Shown piece by piece: positions 31,556 through 44,288 of a stretch of 64,000 nt of DNA. The notes under the pieces were generated by a model that saw only the letters and a list, made by a program, of their open reading frames with translations, did no database searches and had not been told where the DNA came from. This stretch comes from Apoda limacodes (lineage: Eukaryota > Arthropoda > Insecta > Lepidoptera > Limacodidae). Position 1 is the stretch's first letter. The number at the start of each line of letters is the position of its first letter. The translations under genes were made by a program, and so were the position numbers. The stretch is taken from assembly GCA_946406115.1 (NCBI GenBank), contig OX291548.1, positions 6,808,373 through 6,872,372 of the forward strand, given 5' to 3'.

Positions 31556-33051
31556 TCCTGTACTCACGCGCCTCTTCACGCTTTCCTACCACACTAGGCA
31601 ATTTCCGTCTTCATGGAAGACTGCGAATGTGCACCCGGTGCCCAAAAAGGGCGATAGATCAGATCCATCGAATTACAGGCCTATCGCTATAACCTCTCTC
31701 CTCTCCAAGGTGATGGAGCGTGTGATCAACACACAGCTTTTGAGATACCTAGAAAAACACGACCTGATCAGTGACCGTCAATATGGCTTTCGCCACGGTC
31801 GCTCAACTGGTGACCTTCTAGTGTATCTCACACACCGATGGGCACTAGCCATTGAGAGTCAGGGGGAGGCATTGGCATGTAGCCTAGACATAGCGAAGGC
31901 GTTCGATCGGGTCTGGCACCTGGGTCTTCTATCGAAGTTGCCTTCTTACGGAGTGCCCGAGGGTTTGTGCAAATGGGTGGCTAGCTTTTTGTCCGGCAGA
32001 AGCATACGAGCCTTAGTTGACGGTAGTTGCTCTGATAGCATGGACATTAATGCTGGTGTCCCGATGTTGGACATCAACAACATACATTGCTATGCAGATG
32101 ACAGTACTGGAGACGCTTATTACACGGGCCGTGCAAGCATCCCACGTTCCGTTGTGGAGGAAAAGCGTGAAGAACTTGTGTCTCAAATCGAGATCGGTCT
32201 GTCCAAGATCTCTGACTGGGGGCGGGAAAACTTGGTCCGATTCAACCCTTCAAAGACACAAGTCTGCGCGTTCACCGCTAAGAAAACCCCATTCACTGTA
32301 GTCCCACAATTCCAGAACACTCCCCTCTCCATCTCTAAGAGCATTGGGATCCTTGGCGTTGACATCTCCAGCGATGTTCAGTTCCGAGATCATTTGCTAG
32401 ACAAGGTAAAGCTGGCGTCCAAAAAACTTGGTGTACTCAACAGAGCGAAGCAGTACTTCACGTCGGGGCAAAGGTTGCTACTTTACAAGTCGCAAGTCCG
32501 GCCCCATATGGAGTACTGCTGCCATCTCTGGGCGGGTGCACCCGGATACCAGCTTGGACCTTTTGACTCGGTTCAACGACGGGCTGTGAGAATTGTCGAC
32601 GATCCCAAACTCACTTGCGGTATCGAGCCCTTAAGTCTGAGGAGAGACTTTGCCTCCCTGTGTGTGTTCTACCGCTTGTACAATGGATTGTGTTCTGAGG
32701 AATTGTTCGAAATGATGCCCACGGCTACTTTCTACCATCGCACCGCTCGCCATCGACAGGGAATTCATTCTCACACTTTGGAACCAAAATGGTCGCGAAC
32801 AGTGCGGTTTCAGAGAAACTTCCTCCCGCGAACCCTTGGGTTGTGGAATGAGCTCCCTGCCAAGGTTTTCTCTAAGGACTACAGTATGGGGTTCTTCAAA
32901 AAAGAAGTTATTAGATTTCTGAAGGGTCGGCAACGCGCGAGTGATGCCCCTGGTGTTGCAAGCGTCCATAGGCTACGGTGACCGCTTACCATCAGGCGGA
33001 CCGTAGGCTTGTTTGCCACCTTAGTGGTATAAAAAAAAAAAAAAAAAAAAT
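31556..33051 (+). mobile_element. 5'-truncated CR1-type LINE
   Basis: A non-LTR retrotransposon fragment. Coding signal begins about 31556, inside the reverse transcriptase, and ends with the 3' sequence TTTGCCACCTTAGTGGTATAAA and a run of A residues (33029-33049). At least four other fragments of the same 3' end lie in the window, as expected from 5'-truncating LINE insertions. Confidence 0.85.
31629..32981 (+). CDS. Partial LINE reverse transcriptase with internal deletion
   Basis: 450 open codons. The N-terminal part has VPKKGDRSDPSNYRPIAITS and the palm motif LDIAKAFDRVWH with the first catalytic Asp; motif C is YADDST (about 32093-32110). Between NAGVP and the YADD block only a few residues remain where reverse transcriptases of this kind have several dozen, so an in-frame deletion of the motif B region has occurred. 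The thumb and the C-terminal domain (QRRAVRIVDDP, FYRLYNGLC, FHRNFLPRTLGLWNELP-like) are open to the end. No endonuclease domain is present. The product is surely inactive as a polymerase, even though the frame is open. Confidence 0.85.
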   Translation: MHPVPKKGDRSDPSNYRPIAITSLLSKVMERVINTQLLRYLEKHDLISDRQYGFRHGRSTGDLLVYLTHRWALAIESQGEALACSLDIAKAFDRVWHLGLLSKLPSYGVPEGLCKWVASFLSGRSIRALVDGSCSDSMDINAGVPMLDINNIHCYADDSTGDAYYTGRASIPRSVVEEKREELVSQIEIGLSKISDWGRENLVRFNPSKTQVCAFTAKKTPFTVVPQFQNTPLSISKSIGILGVDISSDVQFRDHLLDKVKLASKKLGVLNRAKQYFTSGQRLLLYKSQVRPHMEYCCHLWAGAPGYQLGPFDSVQRRAVRIVDDPKLTCGIEPLSLRRDFASLCVFYRLYNGLCSEELFEMMPTATFYHRTARHRQGIHSHTLEPKWSRTVRFQRNFLPRTLGLWNELPAKVFSKDYSMGFFKKEVIRFLKGRQRASDAPGVASVHRLR

Positions 33052-36000
33052 TCTATTCCATAATCCCCCACTTCGCTCTAAAGCTAATCCTAGAATCCTT
33101 CGTTACGCTCAGAATCCAATGAAGCGCCTTTGACGCAAGTTTATCCCCTTTGTTATAATGTTATAAACTACTAATTAATAAGTGCCACTGTACAGAAAAC
33201 CTGTAAAAAACCATTTTCCATAGTTTTTTTAAGATTAGTATTCATATAACAAACTATAAATTAAAAAATAAAAGACTGTCCTTCTGATAACATACTTGTT
33301 GGTTACAAAAAAAAGTTGGACATGCGTAATAAATATAAAAACAGTAATTTCTTAAAAAGCTCAACAAAAAGGTGAAAGTTTCCTTTCTGTGTTATATAAT
33401 GGAAGCCGGAAACAAAGCAATAACTTTCATAAGAAGTTATAACTTCAGTAGTTTGATAAGGGTTAGTAAAGGCGAACTACGAACTTTTAAAAAGCTTTTG
33501 AAACTTTAAAATAAAATACAGCTATATCCAGTTGCATTTACAATAGACTTTATAGAAATAGTTAGCTTTTTTTTTATTTTTGATAGGTTTATATATCAGT
33601 TTTGATTTATAAACCTTTGATAACAGTTTTGATAACATTATATATCAGTTTTGATAAACTTTTTGTTTGCAAATGCTTAAAATCCGGATTTTTTTTACAA
33701 AAACCCAAGTGTTACCTGACACAGCTTGCATTTGCATTTTAATTTGTATTTTAATTTTATTGTATTTTAATGTTTGCAGATTAATTAATTATACGATAAA
33801 CGTTTGATATTGCAATTTTTTCACGTATAACCGACGGTATTAATAAAGTTTGTTATGTTATGAGTCGCCGAAAAGGGTTTTGTACTTATATAATAGCAGC
33901 TTTAAAATAAATAATATTTAGATTTGAAAACTTAACTTTAATTGACTTTACAGCAAAGATACGAGACAAATATGTTACTTGCATTTGTTACGTAACGTGT
34001 TGTGTAATTTAGGAAAGTGACCTTAGGAAAAGACTTAGGCTACTTGTTTACGCCAAAGTGTCGTGACGTTATTCAGAACGCATATGTAATAAGCGACGAG
34101 TGAAGCGGCCACACTTCCAGCGCAGCAACACTGTTCTCCTGCTCGCTCTAGCTGATTTATGCTTACCTATGTCAAGTTTTAAATTTAAACGGAATCTTGG
34201 TGATATCTGCACCAAATAATTTTTTTTTCCGGGCCCGGCTCAGTATAAGAACAATAAAAAGTGAAGTGTATCGCAGTGTTTCAGAAACAGAAAAACTGAC
34301 ATCAGCCCATTGAAGAAGGAAAAATTTACATTCAGCTCATCGTCTTGTACCTAAGTCTCCCTAATTGTTATAAGTTCTCTTCAGCCCCCAACTACTCGGC
34401 CTTACAATGACCACTACTTAAAAACTTCAAGAGCGAGTCAGTTGTTTTCCTAAAATCAAGAAGATGCCGTAGATATCTCACGGCAATAGCAGAATCAATG
34501 GTAAAAGCTAGTATGATATATTAGCCTCCGAATTTTGTAACATTTGTCTTAGAAAATCATCCTGAAGTCGATGTCATTAATATCTAAAACTGGAATACCT
34601 ACTAGTATATATGAGTTAAGTAAAATTAAAGCTAACCAAATTTAACTTATTAACAGACTTAAACATAGATTGTAGTAGCAGTTAACGGAACCCTACACTT
34701 AGCCCGCCCGTTGATAAAAAGGTGTTAATGAAAAGGTGTAAAATTATACAAGGATACTTTTATTTTTGTAACATTTTAACGTATAAATACAACTATGATA
34801 TTTCCAACGCTCATCATGAAGAAGAAAATTTGTATGATAATTTTCATCTGCATTCATTTTTTGTGGCTTGTTTTGAACAGCGCTCGGGGGAAATTTGCCC
34901 TTTTTGTCGTTTGGTTATTGATTGTAAAGATCTAAATTTACGATTAAGATAACGTAATTAATATTTACGTATTTGAAAAAAGGAAATTAAAATGAAAAAT
35001 TTTATATTTTCGACAACATTTTTTGGCATATTATAAAAACATTGAAGACGACAAACAAGTATCAGTATACTAGGTCACACTTCTAATAATACGCCAATAT
35101 AGATACATAGACTTAGAATGTTAGATTTAGGTATTATTCATTCCTGATGACTTACTTCTTAATGTTAGTCAGGAACTCGCACTGGGGATATATTATTTTC
35201 TCCCTGGTCTTTTGTTTAACGCTTGTAACTGGTAATAATTAACGTATAACAACACTGACATAAAATTAAATAGAATTAATTTGGATTGAGCAGCAATTTT
35301 GCATATATTTTCTATTTAAAACCATCTATTTTTTTTTCATAACAGATTCTGACGTTACTCATATAACTTTACGTATTTTAACTTTATATACCTATTACCT
35401 ATTCCGGACCAAATAAGGAAATAAATTTTCAAAGTACCTACAATAAGAATAATACAAAAAAAATACTGATGCAAAATTTACTCCATTATCAGTTTTGTTT
35501 TGGGGCTAAAAAGTATTTTTATGGCTGAAGTACTAGTATAGTATTATATAATCTGTGGGCTGAAGCGTATAGTATTATATAACCTGTGGCTGAAGTATTA
35601 ATTTTCTTTTTTTAATATTACAATTTTCATGTAAACAGTGAATATGGATCAAGATCTTGAATTTGTAGAGTATATGAATAACAGTGCTCAGTAAAAAAAA
35701 TGTTTACTATAAAAAAAAAATATCAACACTAATATTATAAAAGGAAAGGATTTATTTTTTTGTTTGTAAAATGAACTCACCAAATTAAACAAAAAATATT
35801 TTAACAAAAAATGCTGTGTTTAATTTCCAAAAATAATCAGGCATCCAATCCTGATTAATGTAACCTAAGGTATATAAAAATTACCTATAAAATGCCTTAC
35901 ATCGCGTGCAGTGCGACAACAATTGATCATATAGCAAAATAATGCACGTACCAAAGTTATATAAAACACATCAATATCTACAAAATGCGATACCATTTGT

Positions 36001-36930
36001 CCAATTAATATAGTTATGATACTATATCTACTTTTTATTTTTAAAAAGTTAGTAGATACTAGACCACGTTTTTCTAACTTAGTATTAATTCTTGAACTCC
36101 AATGAACGTTTGCAACAACAGGGGTATCATTCGCGCAATAAAGAGGGAAATAATCACAGAAAAAACAAGTCTGAAGAATCTCTTGAGGCATACATTGGCT
36201 ATATAAAAGTAGAAACAAAATATTTAGAAATAAAAATCCAAGGAACTTGTCCACTGAGAACATCGTGAAAACTAATCTCCAACAAAAACATAGAGAGAAA
36301 GCCGTAAAGCAGAGCCTTGATTAAAAAGCTTTTCGGATGAAAATTTAATTTTGTGCACGAAGTGCTTTGTAAACATTCCCTCCCGCAGTAATAAGTTCCT
36401 AACTTTCGTCTTCTTTCTGAAATTAAGCCAAATATTGAAGAAAAACTTTGGCGCGAGGAACACTGTAAGCGGTGCTTTATTTTATTACGTTCTTTCAAAC
36501 CTCAAGAGTGAACAAAACAGTAACCTATACTCTGGTGCCTTCCGGAGATTGTTACGGTCTTATTCTTAAAAAAATTTACCACTTTACAACAGCTTTATAA
36601 ATTCCACACAGTACGATTGCCCAAAATTGTTATTCATAAATGCATTTTAGCGTTAAAATCCCTTAATAGCAGTCTCATAAAATATCATAAAGTTAAAATA
36701 GCCTTGGACCTACTTTAACTTTACTATAAGCATGTGTGAGCAAAATATTTGAAAAAACATGGCATGGTCGTAACAGTACAAAGACAGCATTTACAAAAAA
36801 AAAAAAAACAGTCAAGTGTAAGTAGGAGTCTCGCACTGTGGCGCATGGTCTCCGTATCACATTTTACGAAAACAAACGCTTACCAAAAGTGTGCTGCGTA
36901 TGCCCGATTCGCACTTGACCAATTTTTTTA
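33052..36930. other. Gene-free sequence
   Basis: No gene is supported. A small tandem duplication lies at 35523-35600 (GTATTATATAA(T/C)CTGTGG..GCTGAAG). Open frames of 60-130 codons on both strands at 35865-36570 overlap one another and show no recognisable motif. Confidence 0.35.
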
Positions 36931-37010
36931 ACCGACCGGAGAGACACAATGTAGGCTTAGTAATAGGGCTCCGTTGGCATCCGTTGGGTACGGAACCCTA
37001 AAAATTACTT
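36931..37010 (-). repeat. Fragment of the GGGTTCCGTA dispersed repeat
   Basis: GTTGGGTACGGAACCCTAAAAA near 36985 is one end, and TTCGCACTTGACCAATTTTTTTA at 36908-36930 is a rearranged other end. Confidence 0.45.
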
Positions 37011-37758
37011 GTTAATGAATTCGACAAGACAGTTTCTGCCCGCGCCGACGGATATGACAATATTTTTTTTGTTGAGTAAACGAGATGCAAATCTATTATT
37101 TTCTCCTTCTATGCACAATGTTATATAATATTTGAACATGGTTGGATAACAGCGTTCCAATATTCAGTGTGCACATCTCTCCTTTAGCAGCAATTTAGTT
37201 AAAATTGAGTGTTGAAGCGTTAATGAATAACATTTTTTAATGAAAGGTTCAATAGGTTTATTAAGCATTTTAACTATTGAACGTTTTAAAGCTACTTTAA
37301 GTCATTTTTATAAATAAGACCGTTAGTCTTTCGAACAATGTTACCAACATTTCGTATAGTGCTACAAACTTTTCTGACCCGGTGGTCAAGCAGCAAAACT
37401 ATAATCGCCATATTAAAATGCTGTTGACTTCATCTAGCGACAGACAACGGGTCAAAAAGTTAGTTTCACTTAAGTTGTATACTATGTAAACATTTATTTG
37501 TTTCAATTTATGACAAATGCTTTTATCAGGATGTTGTGATGAAATGTTTTAGATTTTTTTTTGGAAATTTGCAGTGAGTTCAAAGTAAATACACTTTTGA
37601 TAAAATTTCCCCGACTGAATGGCACAAGTAGTAGTACGTTAGACTGCCTTGTCGCAGATCCCAGGTTGTGCATTGTAAATCCAGCGCCGCGGTGGCAGCG
37701 CGGTATGTCGTCAATGGCCAGTTCGGAATTTGAAAAATTAAGTATTATTCTGGGCTTT
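37011..37758. other. Gene-free sequence
   Basis: Nothing recognised. Confidence 0.35.
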
Positions 37759-39089
37759 CAATTAGTGCAGTCATTGAAGCGAAAAATTTTCAATGCAAAC
37801 CGATTTGCATGAAATTTTGGAATTAGGCTCATCTTACCCTTAACTTCAATTTGACAATGATCTGAGCTCCGCCTATTATTTTTAAGGGGTGTAAACAACC
37901 CCTTAATGGAAAAATTTACATTGAGCCATTTTATCGCTAGAAAACGTGTTTAATATTAAGGGGTGAAATCGTAAAGTGTTTTAAAACACAATTACCTCAT
38001 AATAAAATCATTTTCAACCCCTTGAAAACCGTACAACCTTTTATCCATATATATATATATATATATATAACCAAGTGCAAAACCTTTTATTTTAAAACGG
38101 TGAAGGGTCAAAGGGCTCGAGATATACTGTGATTGCGCTGCCGCGCGCTCTTTAAACAACCATATCCTAACCATTTTTGTGTGACAGAAAAAAAAAGAAA
38201 AAATTTTTTTTTTTTGTCAGAAAAAGACCTACATTTTTTATTATTATACTATTATACGTATCTTTTATCATTTTTGAGATATTATGAAAAGAAGGTGGTT
38301 TTTGTGAAAATTCGGATTTTTTTGAAAAATATGTGTCCTAAAGCAGCCAAACTGCTAGAATCCATCAAACTCTTTATACTAAAGTTAATTCTAGACGGAA
38401 TACGATTAATTTTAATTTTGTTGGAAATGGCACTTATGAAACCCATTGATTTAAAAGAAAAAACCATTAGATGTTCCTCTTATTTGCATTACAGCTCACT
38501 CATTTTACGTGCAAAAGACTTTTACCAGTGCTCATTTAAAGCTTATTTCAAGCACTACAAAACTCTATTTCATTAGAATGCATAAAATGTATCTGCTAGC
38601 ATTGAATACATCGATTAAATTTCAGACAAAATAAAAAACGGCTTTGATCTATCATATCTAGCTTAATATTGCACTTAGAACACTTTATAAACAACCAGTT
38701 TTGTTCAGTTTTTTACCTGCTACAATTTTGTTCATCAAAAATTTCGTTAAAATGCATATTTTTGGAAATATTTGCAAAACACCAATGAAAAACGTGAAAA
38801 ATTTCCGAATTTTCAATTGCCAATAACTTAAAAATTATTGGGTTTTTTGAAAAACTTTATATAACATTTTTTTCTTAGAATTAGGTCTTCTATCGATATC
38901 TGAAAATTGACTGAAAAAATTCACACCACCGAGAACGGGTGGCAACCACCCCCACGGTGGGTGCGGAGTTCAGATCATTTTCACTTTGAAGTTAAGGGCA
39001 AGATTAGCCTAATTCCAAAATTTCATGCAAATCAGGTCACAGTAAAAAAAATTCGGACCAATAACGCTTCAATTACTGCACTAAATTGG
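37759..39089. mobile_element. Inverted-repeat (foldback-like) element, 1.33 kb
   Basis: 37759-37874 and 38961-39089 are inverted copies of each other: CAATTAGTGCAG...GATTTGCATGAAATTTTGGAATTAGGCT...GATCTGAGCTCCGC on the left against the reverse complement on the right. The interior has a hairpin TAAGGGGT/ACCCCTTA (near 37888), an (AT)n run at 38048-38069, and open frames with no recognised motif. It is most simply a non-autonomous DNA transposon; no target duplication was established. Confidence 0.6.
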
Positions 39090-39171
39090 ACGAAAAAGGA
39101 TTTGCCTTTGTGCCCTTTGTTTATAACAGTCAAAAAGACTAGGTAGCAAATTTCCAAGTTTATTTCGTACT

Positions 39172-39632
39172 GCTGCCAACTCTGGGTGGGTGAACCCGGA
39201 TACCAGCTTGGCCCTTTTGACTCGGTTCAACGACGAGCTGTGAGAATCGTCAACGATCCCAAATTCACAAGCCGCATCAAAGCCCTTAAGTCTGAGGAAT
39301 GAGTTTACCTTCCTGTATGTGTTCTACCGCTTGTTTAATGGGACGTGTTCTAAGATATTGATCAAAATGATGCCCACGGCAACTTTCTACCATCGCACTG
39401 CTCGCCATCGGCAGGGAATTCATCCCCACCTTGGACCGTAAATGGTCACACACAGTGCGGTTTAGAGGAAATTTCTAGCGCGAACGCTTAGGTTGTGGAA
39501 TGAGTTCTTAGGATACAGCCCATTATACAAGCGGTAGAACACACACTGTGCCTTCCCTCTCTCCTCAGAAGTTCGATATGGCTTGACAGTTTGAGATCGT
39601 CGACAATTCTCTCAGCTCGTCGTTGAACCGAG
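39172..39632. pseudogene. Two opposed CR1-type LINE fragments
   Basis: 39172-39512 is a + strand piece (CTGGGTGGGTGAACCCGGATACC, CACAGTGCGGTTTAGAGG, GGTTGTGGAATGAG). 39521-39632 is a minus-strand piece of the same region (TACAAGCGGTAGAACACACAC, CAGCTCGTCGTTGAACCGAGTC). They are head to head or rearranged, and both are full of lesions. Confidence 0.75.
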
Positions 39633-39895
39633 TCCTTTGGATTTTACAATAATGTTTTTGCAGTACAGTGGGTGTGGGTTCGATTCCCGCACAGGACAAA
39701 CATTTATATGATAAACATATAAACATTTGTGTTTGTTTTGAGTCTGGGTGTATTTATGTATGATATGTATGTATTTACAAAAAAAGCAATTTATATGTAT
39801 TTCTATCCTCTTGTCTGGTATCCATAACACAAGCTTTGCTTACTTTGAGGTCAGATGGCGTTGTGTGTAATGTCCAAAAATATTTATTTATTATT
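39633..39895 (+). repeat. tRNA-derived SINE fragment
   Basis: It contains an RNA polymerase III box B word GGGTTCGATTCCC (39676-39688) followed by CGCACAGGACAAACATTT, then TTTGAGTCTGGGTGTATTTATG, ATCCATAACACAAGCTTTGCTTACTTTG and a TATTTATTTATTA tail. This is a very common lepidopteran SINE body. The 5' part with box A is missing. Confidence 0.7.
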
Positions 39896-40560
39896 TGTCG
39901 ACATAAGAGTTTGTATGACGGTTCCAGCGCTTGATACAGTGACAAAAATTAAAAGGGGGTGTTAAGCTTTGTATAGGTCGGGACAAAACTTACATACTAT
40001 ATTTTCTTTAGATTCTTGAGAAGCGCCGTCAAAAATACACCGCATAGTAAAGTTAACATAATATGCAATAGTAAGAGATACCTATTTCCTATACTCTTGG
40101 ATTAGCTTAATTTATTGCAAGTGGTTTTAAACAAAGAAAAATACACATAATTACCAAGTAAAAGAAGCGAACACACTACAATTGTAAATTCATGAGCTTC
40201 TATTTAACATGTAAATAGCTGGTGGTCCACATTTTGGAAGTTCTTTCTACCGTCTGAAAGTCAAAGCCGTCCTCTTTCCATATTTTTGCATATCTACAGT
40301 AGAAATCGTCAGTAATAGCGCACGGTTCATGTAATAAAGAATTTGTATGATAATTTTTCATTTTGTATCCGTCCTGTTTGTTGTTTGTTATATGTCGGTT
40401 TTGTTGAGTTCTTGGTTAAGTAATACGATTTTTTTGCGTTGAACAAATTATTTAAAGTGCAAAATCGTAAATGCATTGTTGAAACTAGCTTCTAGATCAG
40501 TTAAAGCTCCTTAAAAAATGTGCTTAATCAAAAATGAAAAAGTACGATAAGCTGTTTTTT
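39896..40560. other. Gene-free sequence
   Basis: Nothing recognised. Confidence 0.35.
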
Positions 40561-40740
40561 AAATAAAACGGGTCTTACTACGATACATTGTGTTATGTTT
40601 CCGATATTCTAGCAAAGTTTCATGCACCGTGGTCACGGACGGATTTCGGAGATGTATGAAACTGACTACGGTGGTGAATGAAACTGTGCTGAAATATCCG
40701 AAACAAAATAAAACGCATCGTGGTAAGACCCGTTTAATTT
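40561..40740. mobile_element. Near-palindromic MITE, 180 bp
   Basis: The left half starts AAATAAAACGGGTCTTACTACGAT and the right half, reversed, starts AAATTAAACGGGTCTTACCACGAT. The match continues through TTTTATTTTGTTTCGGATATT-like sequence and TTTCAT.CACC..GT almost to the middle, so the whole element could fold into one long hairpin. A related half copy is at 59568-59633. Confidence 0.75.
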
Positions 40741-42760
40741 AATAATAATGATACACAACGACAAAAATATTAGTTAAATAGAGCTATTTTTAAAACCCAA
40801 ATGAAAATTCTCTATAATACCTGTACCTACGCATTTAATTGAGTACTTTTTTGAAATTTGTTATGTAAAAAATCGACATTTGTTCAAGGTCTCTTCAGAA
40901 AATTATGTGGACATAATCTTACATAAACAATAATCACTTTCCCTTATACGTGATTTTGAATACATTATTTTTAAACACACAAGACGATGCAACAAAATCA
41001 CTTACTAAGCATATATTCCGTATTTGTTGTGATTATAGCATAGGGCTTTAAACTATTCAAAATTAATTTTAAATCACTACTTCGTCTAGTTTTAACAATA
41101 TACCGAACGCACCTCGTTTGCAGCGCTAGTGCTGCCATCTTGTGTCAATTACATATCCTAAAAAGTTTTTTGAAACACATTGAACCTACGATGCACGTGT
41201 GGCCAAAATAAAATTAAATTAAAAATGAATATCTCTGTAAGTTTACGAAAATAATTTCAGCACGAAGTTCCAAATCTAGTGTACCAGCTTCTATATCGAA
41301 AGGGGGGCCCCTCACCAAAGGCACGGGTCGGAACATTTCAGAATTTTTCGTTCTATATACTTATATAGTTTTCCCACACACTATACATATACATACATAC
41401 ATAATATTCCAGACACTATAAACATTCATACTTATAGTGATTTTCTGAAAACTTATTAATTGGCAACATTAACTACATGATGACAAAGTTTGTGGGGAGC
41501 ATATGTAGTTATATAGCATATAATATAAGTTATACGAATTTAGGAGATGCGCAAAATTGTTTTGCCGTTGTTGGCCTGAAGCTCGAAAGAGAATTAAATT
41601 ACAAGGGGCAGGCTTCAAAATTGTAACCAATATAATAGTACCTACCGACTCTGGAAATGTAATAATCCGCCGTCTACTTATTATTCATTGAAACTGAAAT
41701 CTTATAAAATTACAGTCAAGTTCATTATTGTTTTCTGTTTACACTTTTTCTACAAAATTTGTTTAAAAATCAATACCTACTAATATTAAAAAGAGAACAG
41801 ATTTTGTATGTTTGGTTATATATATGATATAATCTCCCGAACCACTGAACCTTTTTAAAAAATCTTTTTACTATAAGAAAAGGTAAATTATTTCGGATGG
41901 ATATTTTATATTATTATATTATTAGCTATATAGAATTATATATAAATAAGATAATAATGATGATATTCATCAACTAAGTCGAAAAAAGATCCACTCAAGA
42001 TATTCGTTCAACCCAGACAAAGTCGGGGCGGACTGCTAATATGTAATAAAAGGCTACAGATAAAACAGTTGGACAAACAGACAGAAAGTCATTTTATATT
42101 GTTAGGTTTTTTAGTAACCACAACATCGTAAAAAAGTTACGAATATGAATAATTAACGGCTTTACAGCCGGCGTCTTTCTAACTCAGTGTCCACCATCGT
42201 TCTTTTAGGGTTCTATAACCTATCAAGAAACCCCTATTCAATTATTTTGCCTGTCTGGCTAGCCCAGACTGTTACAGAGTCCTAACCTTTACGATACATT
42301 AGTGAACAAACATACAAAGTTATTTTGGTACAAAGACCTAAATTTTGAAACAATAAAAAAAATCCTAATTTTAGCTTCCATGCACATTGAATATATTTCA
42401 TACTACTACTTATACTAACGCCGCCGACATTAATATTTTAAATTATTATCTTCGTATTAAGCGTGTTTCAAAAATGTTTAGATACAAAAATACTTGTCAT
42501 AAGCTATTTTTGGAACGTTACGTTTTAATGAAAGTGGCCGCTTATCTACAACAGTGCAAAAAGTTTAAAAAAAACTTATGACTCGTTGTTAAATTCTTAA
42601 AATACACTTTTTGCTAGAAGGAAACGAACACATCTAGTGGCGAAGCTTGTTAGCAGTAGATAACTAACTAAAAAGCCTTAATAGCTGCGTTTTTTTCGTA
42701 ACTTTGACCATTCAAAAGCGCATTTTTTTACAAGAAATAGGCATGTATAATTAAAACGTT
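40741..42760. other. Gene-free sequence
   Basis: Nothing recognised beyond AT-rich intergenic DNA. GGGGGGCCCCTCACCAAAGGC near 41303 is a GC-rich oddity without assignment. Confidence 0.35.
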
Positions 42761-42930
42761 TAATCCAATCCGAGGATTTCAGTCTAAGCCTCATCGTAGC
42801 CCGAAGCAATTTGCGTGTACGGAGAATTGAGCTTTAGGCTAGTTTCGCATATTCCATTCCAATATCGAATGCAAAACCCTTTGATGCACTTTTAACGATC
42901 AAACGGAGCTCTGTACGGTCAAAATCACAT
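42761..42930 (+). repeat. Unnamed dispersed repeat, copy 1
   Basis: About 165 bp closely matching 57562-57720: both have CATCGTAGCCCGAAGCAATT, GCGTGTACGGAGAATTGAGC and CAATATCGAATGCAAAAC. No coding potential; class unknown. Confidence 0.85.
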
Positions 42931-43680
42931 TTTACTTAATGAATATTAGTTTACTCAAAACTATTGAACCTGTTAAAAGTTACTCGCATACTGTTTTATT
43001 CAAGTAGGTTTATCTATGTTGTAGTGAAAATTTAGTAGTGTAATGTTTAGGCTAGTATGCTATTTAAAACTAGGGGCAAAACAGTAAACCTCTGCGACTT
43101 ATGTTTTTGTTTGAAAACTTGGTAATAAATAAGGGTTTGGATAGCGAGGTTTACGGTCATATAAAAATTATAGATATAACTGTTGTTGAGACGAAGCAAA
43201 GATATATGTTTAAGGTCTAATATTCCTGATATTCTTGCAGATCATACATGGATTATCTAAAAAGTGGGTGGGCAGTAGCAAATTTCTGCCCTAGGGCCGT
43301 AAAGTAAACAAAGAAAAATTCAGTCACATTGGGCAAAATCAGTCACCTACACAGCCACACTTCGATTAATACTAAATGTTCAGGAAAGAATGAATCATCT
43401 AGTATAGTAGTAGTATAGATAGGTCGAGCTAGGCATTTATTCTTTACTTACTCTGTGCGTGCGCGCGCTCAGCCATTCATAATACTTCTCATAAGGCGCG
43501 GCTGCCGTGCGTTTTTTAGAGATTTTTAGAATTATATTGAGTTGATAATAGTCAGAGATTCAGAGAAACACAATACATTCATATTCACAAATACACTTCA
43601 CCCAATTTCACACAAACTTATCAAAAACATCTGACGCCAAAAACCGTAAGTAAACCCAATTTTTCTTAGGGCCTACCTAA
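42931..43680. other. Gene-free sequence before the BEL/Pao remnant
   Basis: No gene. About 43440-43680 may be 5' LTR sequence of the retrotransposon that follows, but I found no matching copy to confirm it. Confidence 0.3.
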
Positions 43681-43699
43681 TGCCTAGTCTTAGGAAACA

Positions 43700-43725
43700 A
43701 TTCTGGTACCAGAGCGTGGTTGTTG
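43700..43725 (+). other. Possible primer-binding site of the BEL/Pao remnant
   Basis: TCTGGTACCAGAGCGTGGTT begins at about 43704. A TGGT..CAGAGCG word shortly upstream of gag is the arrangement of a tRNA primer-binding site in LTR retrotransposons. No matching tRNA was verified. Confidence 0.25.
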
Positions 43726-44288
43726 TAACGTTTATTTGGTTCGTATTACAAATTATTTGAGATTTACGGTTTTACTTTGTTTTTGTATCATATTACAATT
43801 CATTCGGATTTACAGTAAATAAATAAATTTACAAATCAAGACTTCGGGATCACTTCGCTTAGGTTCTCGTCACCATTTGTTCGTCGGACACATTCGTACA
43901 GTGTAGCTTATTAGGTACTTACCTACATTTATTTTATTGTTGTTAAATAAATCGGAATAAAAATAGACTCGGAATGAAATCGGAAAAATGAAAAAATAGG
44001 TTTTAAATATTGTTGTTTTATGACGGATTGTAAGATAACGTATTTATTTGTGTAATTGTGTAGTCGGGGTATTGTACATTGTAGTTGGGGTTTTTGGGGT
44101 TTCTATCTACATGTTGTACTACATTCATTGCTGTGTATATAACAAACAAATCTGTTGTTTGTTTTTCTATCTGTGTTAATTTAATAATAAAATAGGACGT
44201 CATCGGTCAAGGGGCACAAGCATCTCTTTACCAATTTAGTGAGATGGTTCTCGTGTGCGATAGGACTAATTAAACGCGAGAGGATAGG

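Noticed and set aside
34722..34952. A 76-codon + strand frame with a CPFC motif
   Set aside because: Isolated, in AT-rich DNA, no supporting splice sites or recognised domain.
35865..36569. Several overlapping frames of 60-130 codons on both strands
   Set aside because: No motif, no coding-like composition, and they contradict one another in strand and frame.
38133..38576. A 147-codon + strand frame inside the 1.33-kb inverted-arm element
   Set aside because: Low-complexity Leu/Lys/Phe-rich translation of AT-rich DNA; no recognised domain.
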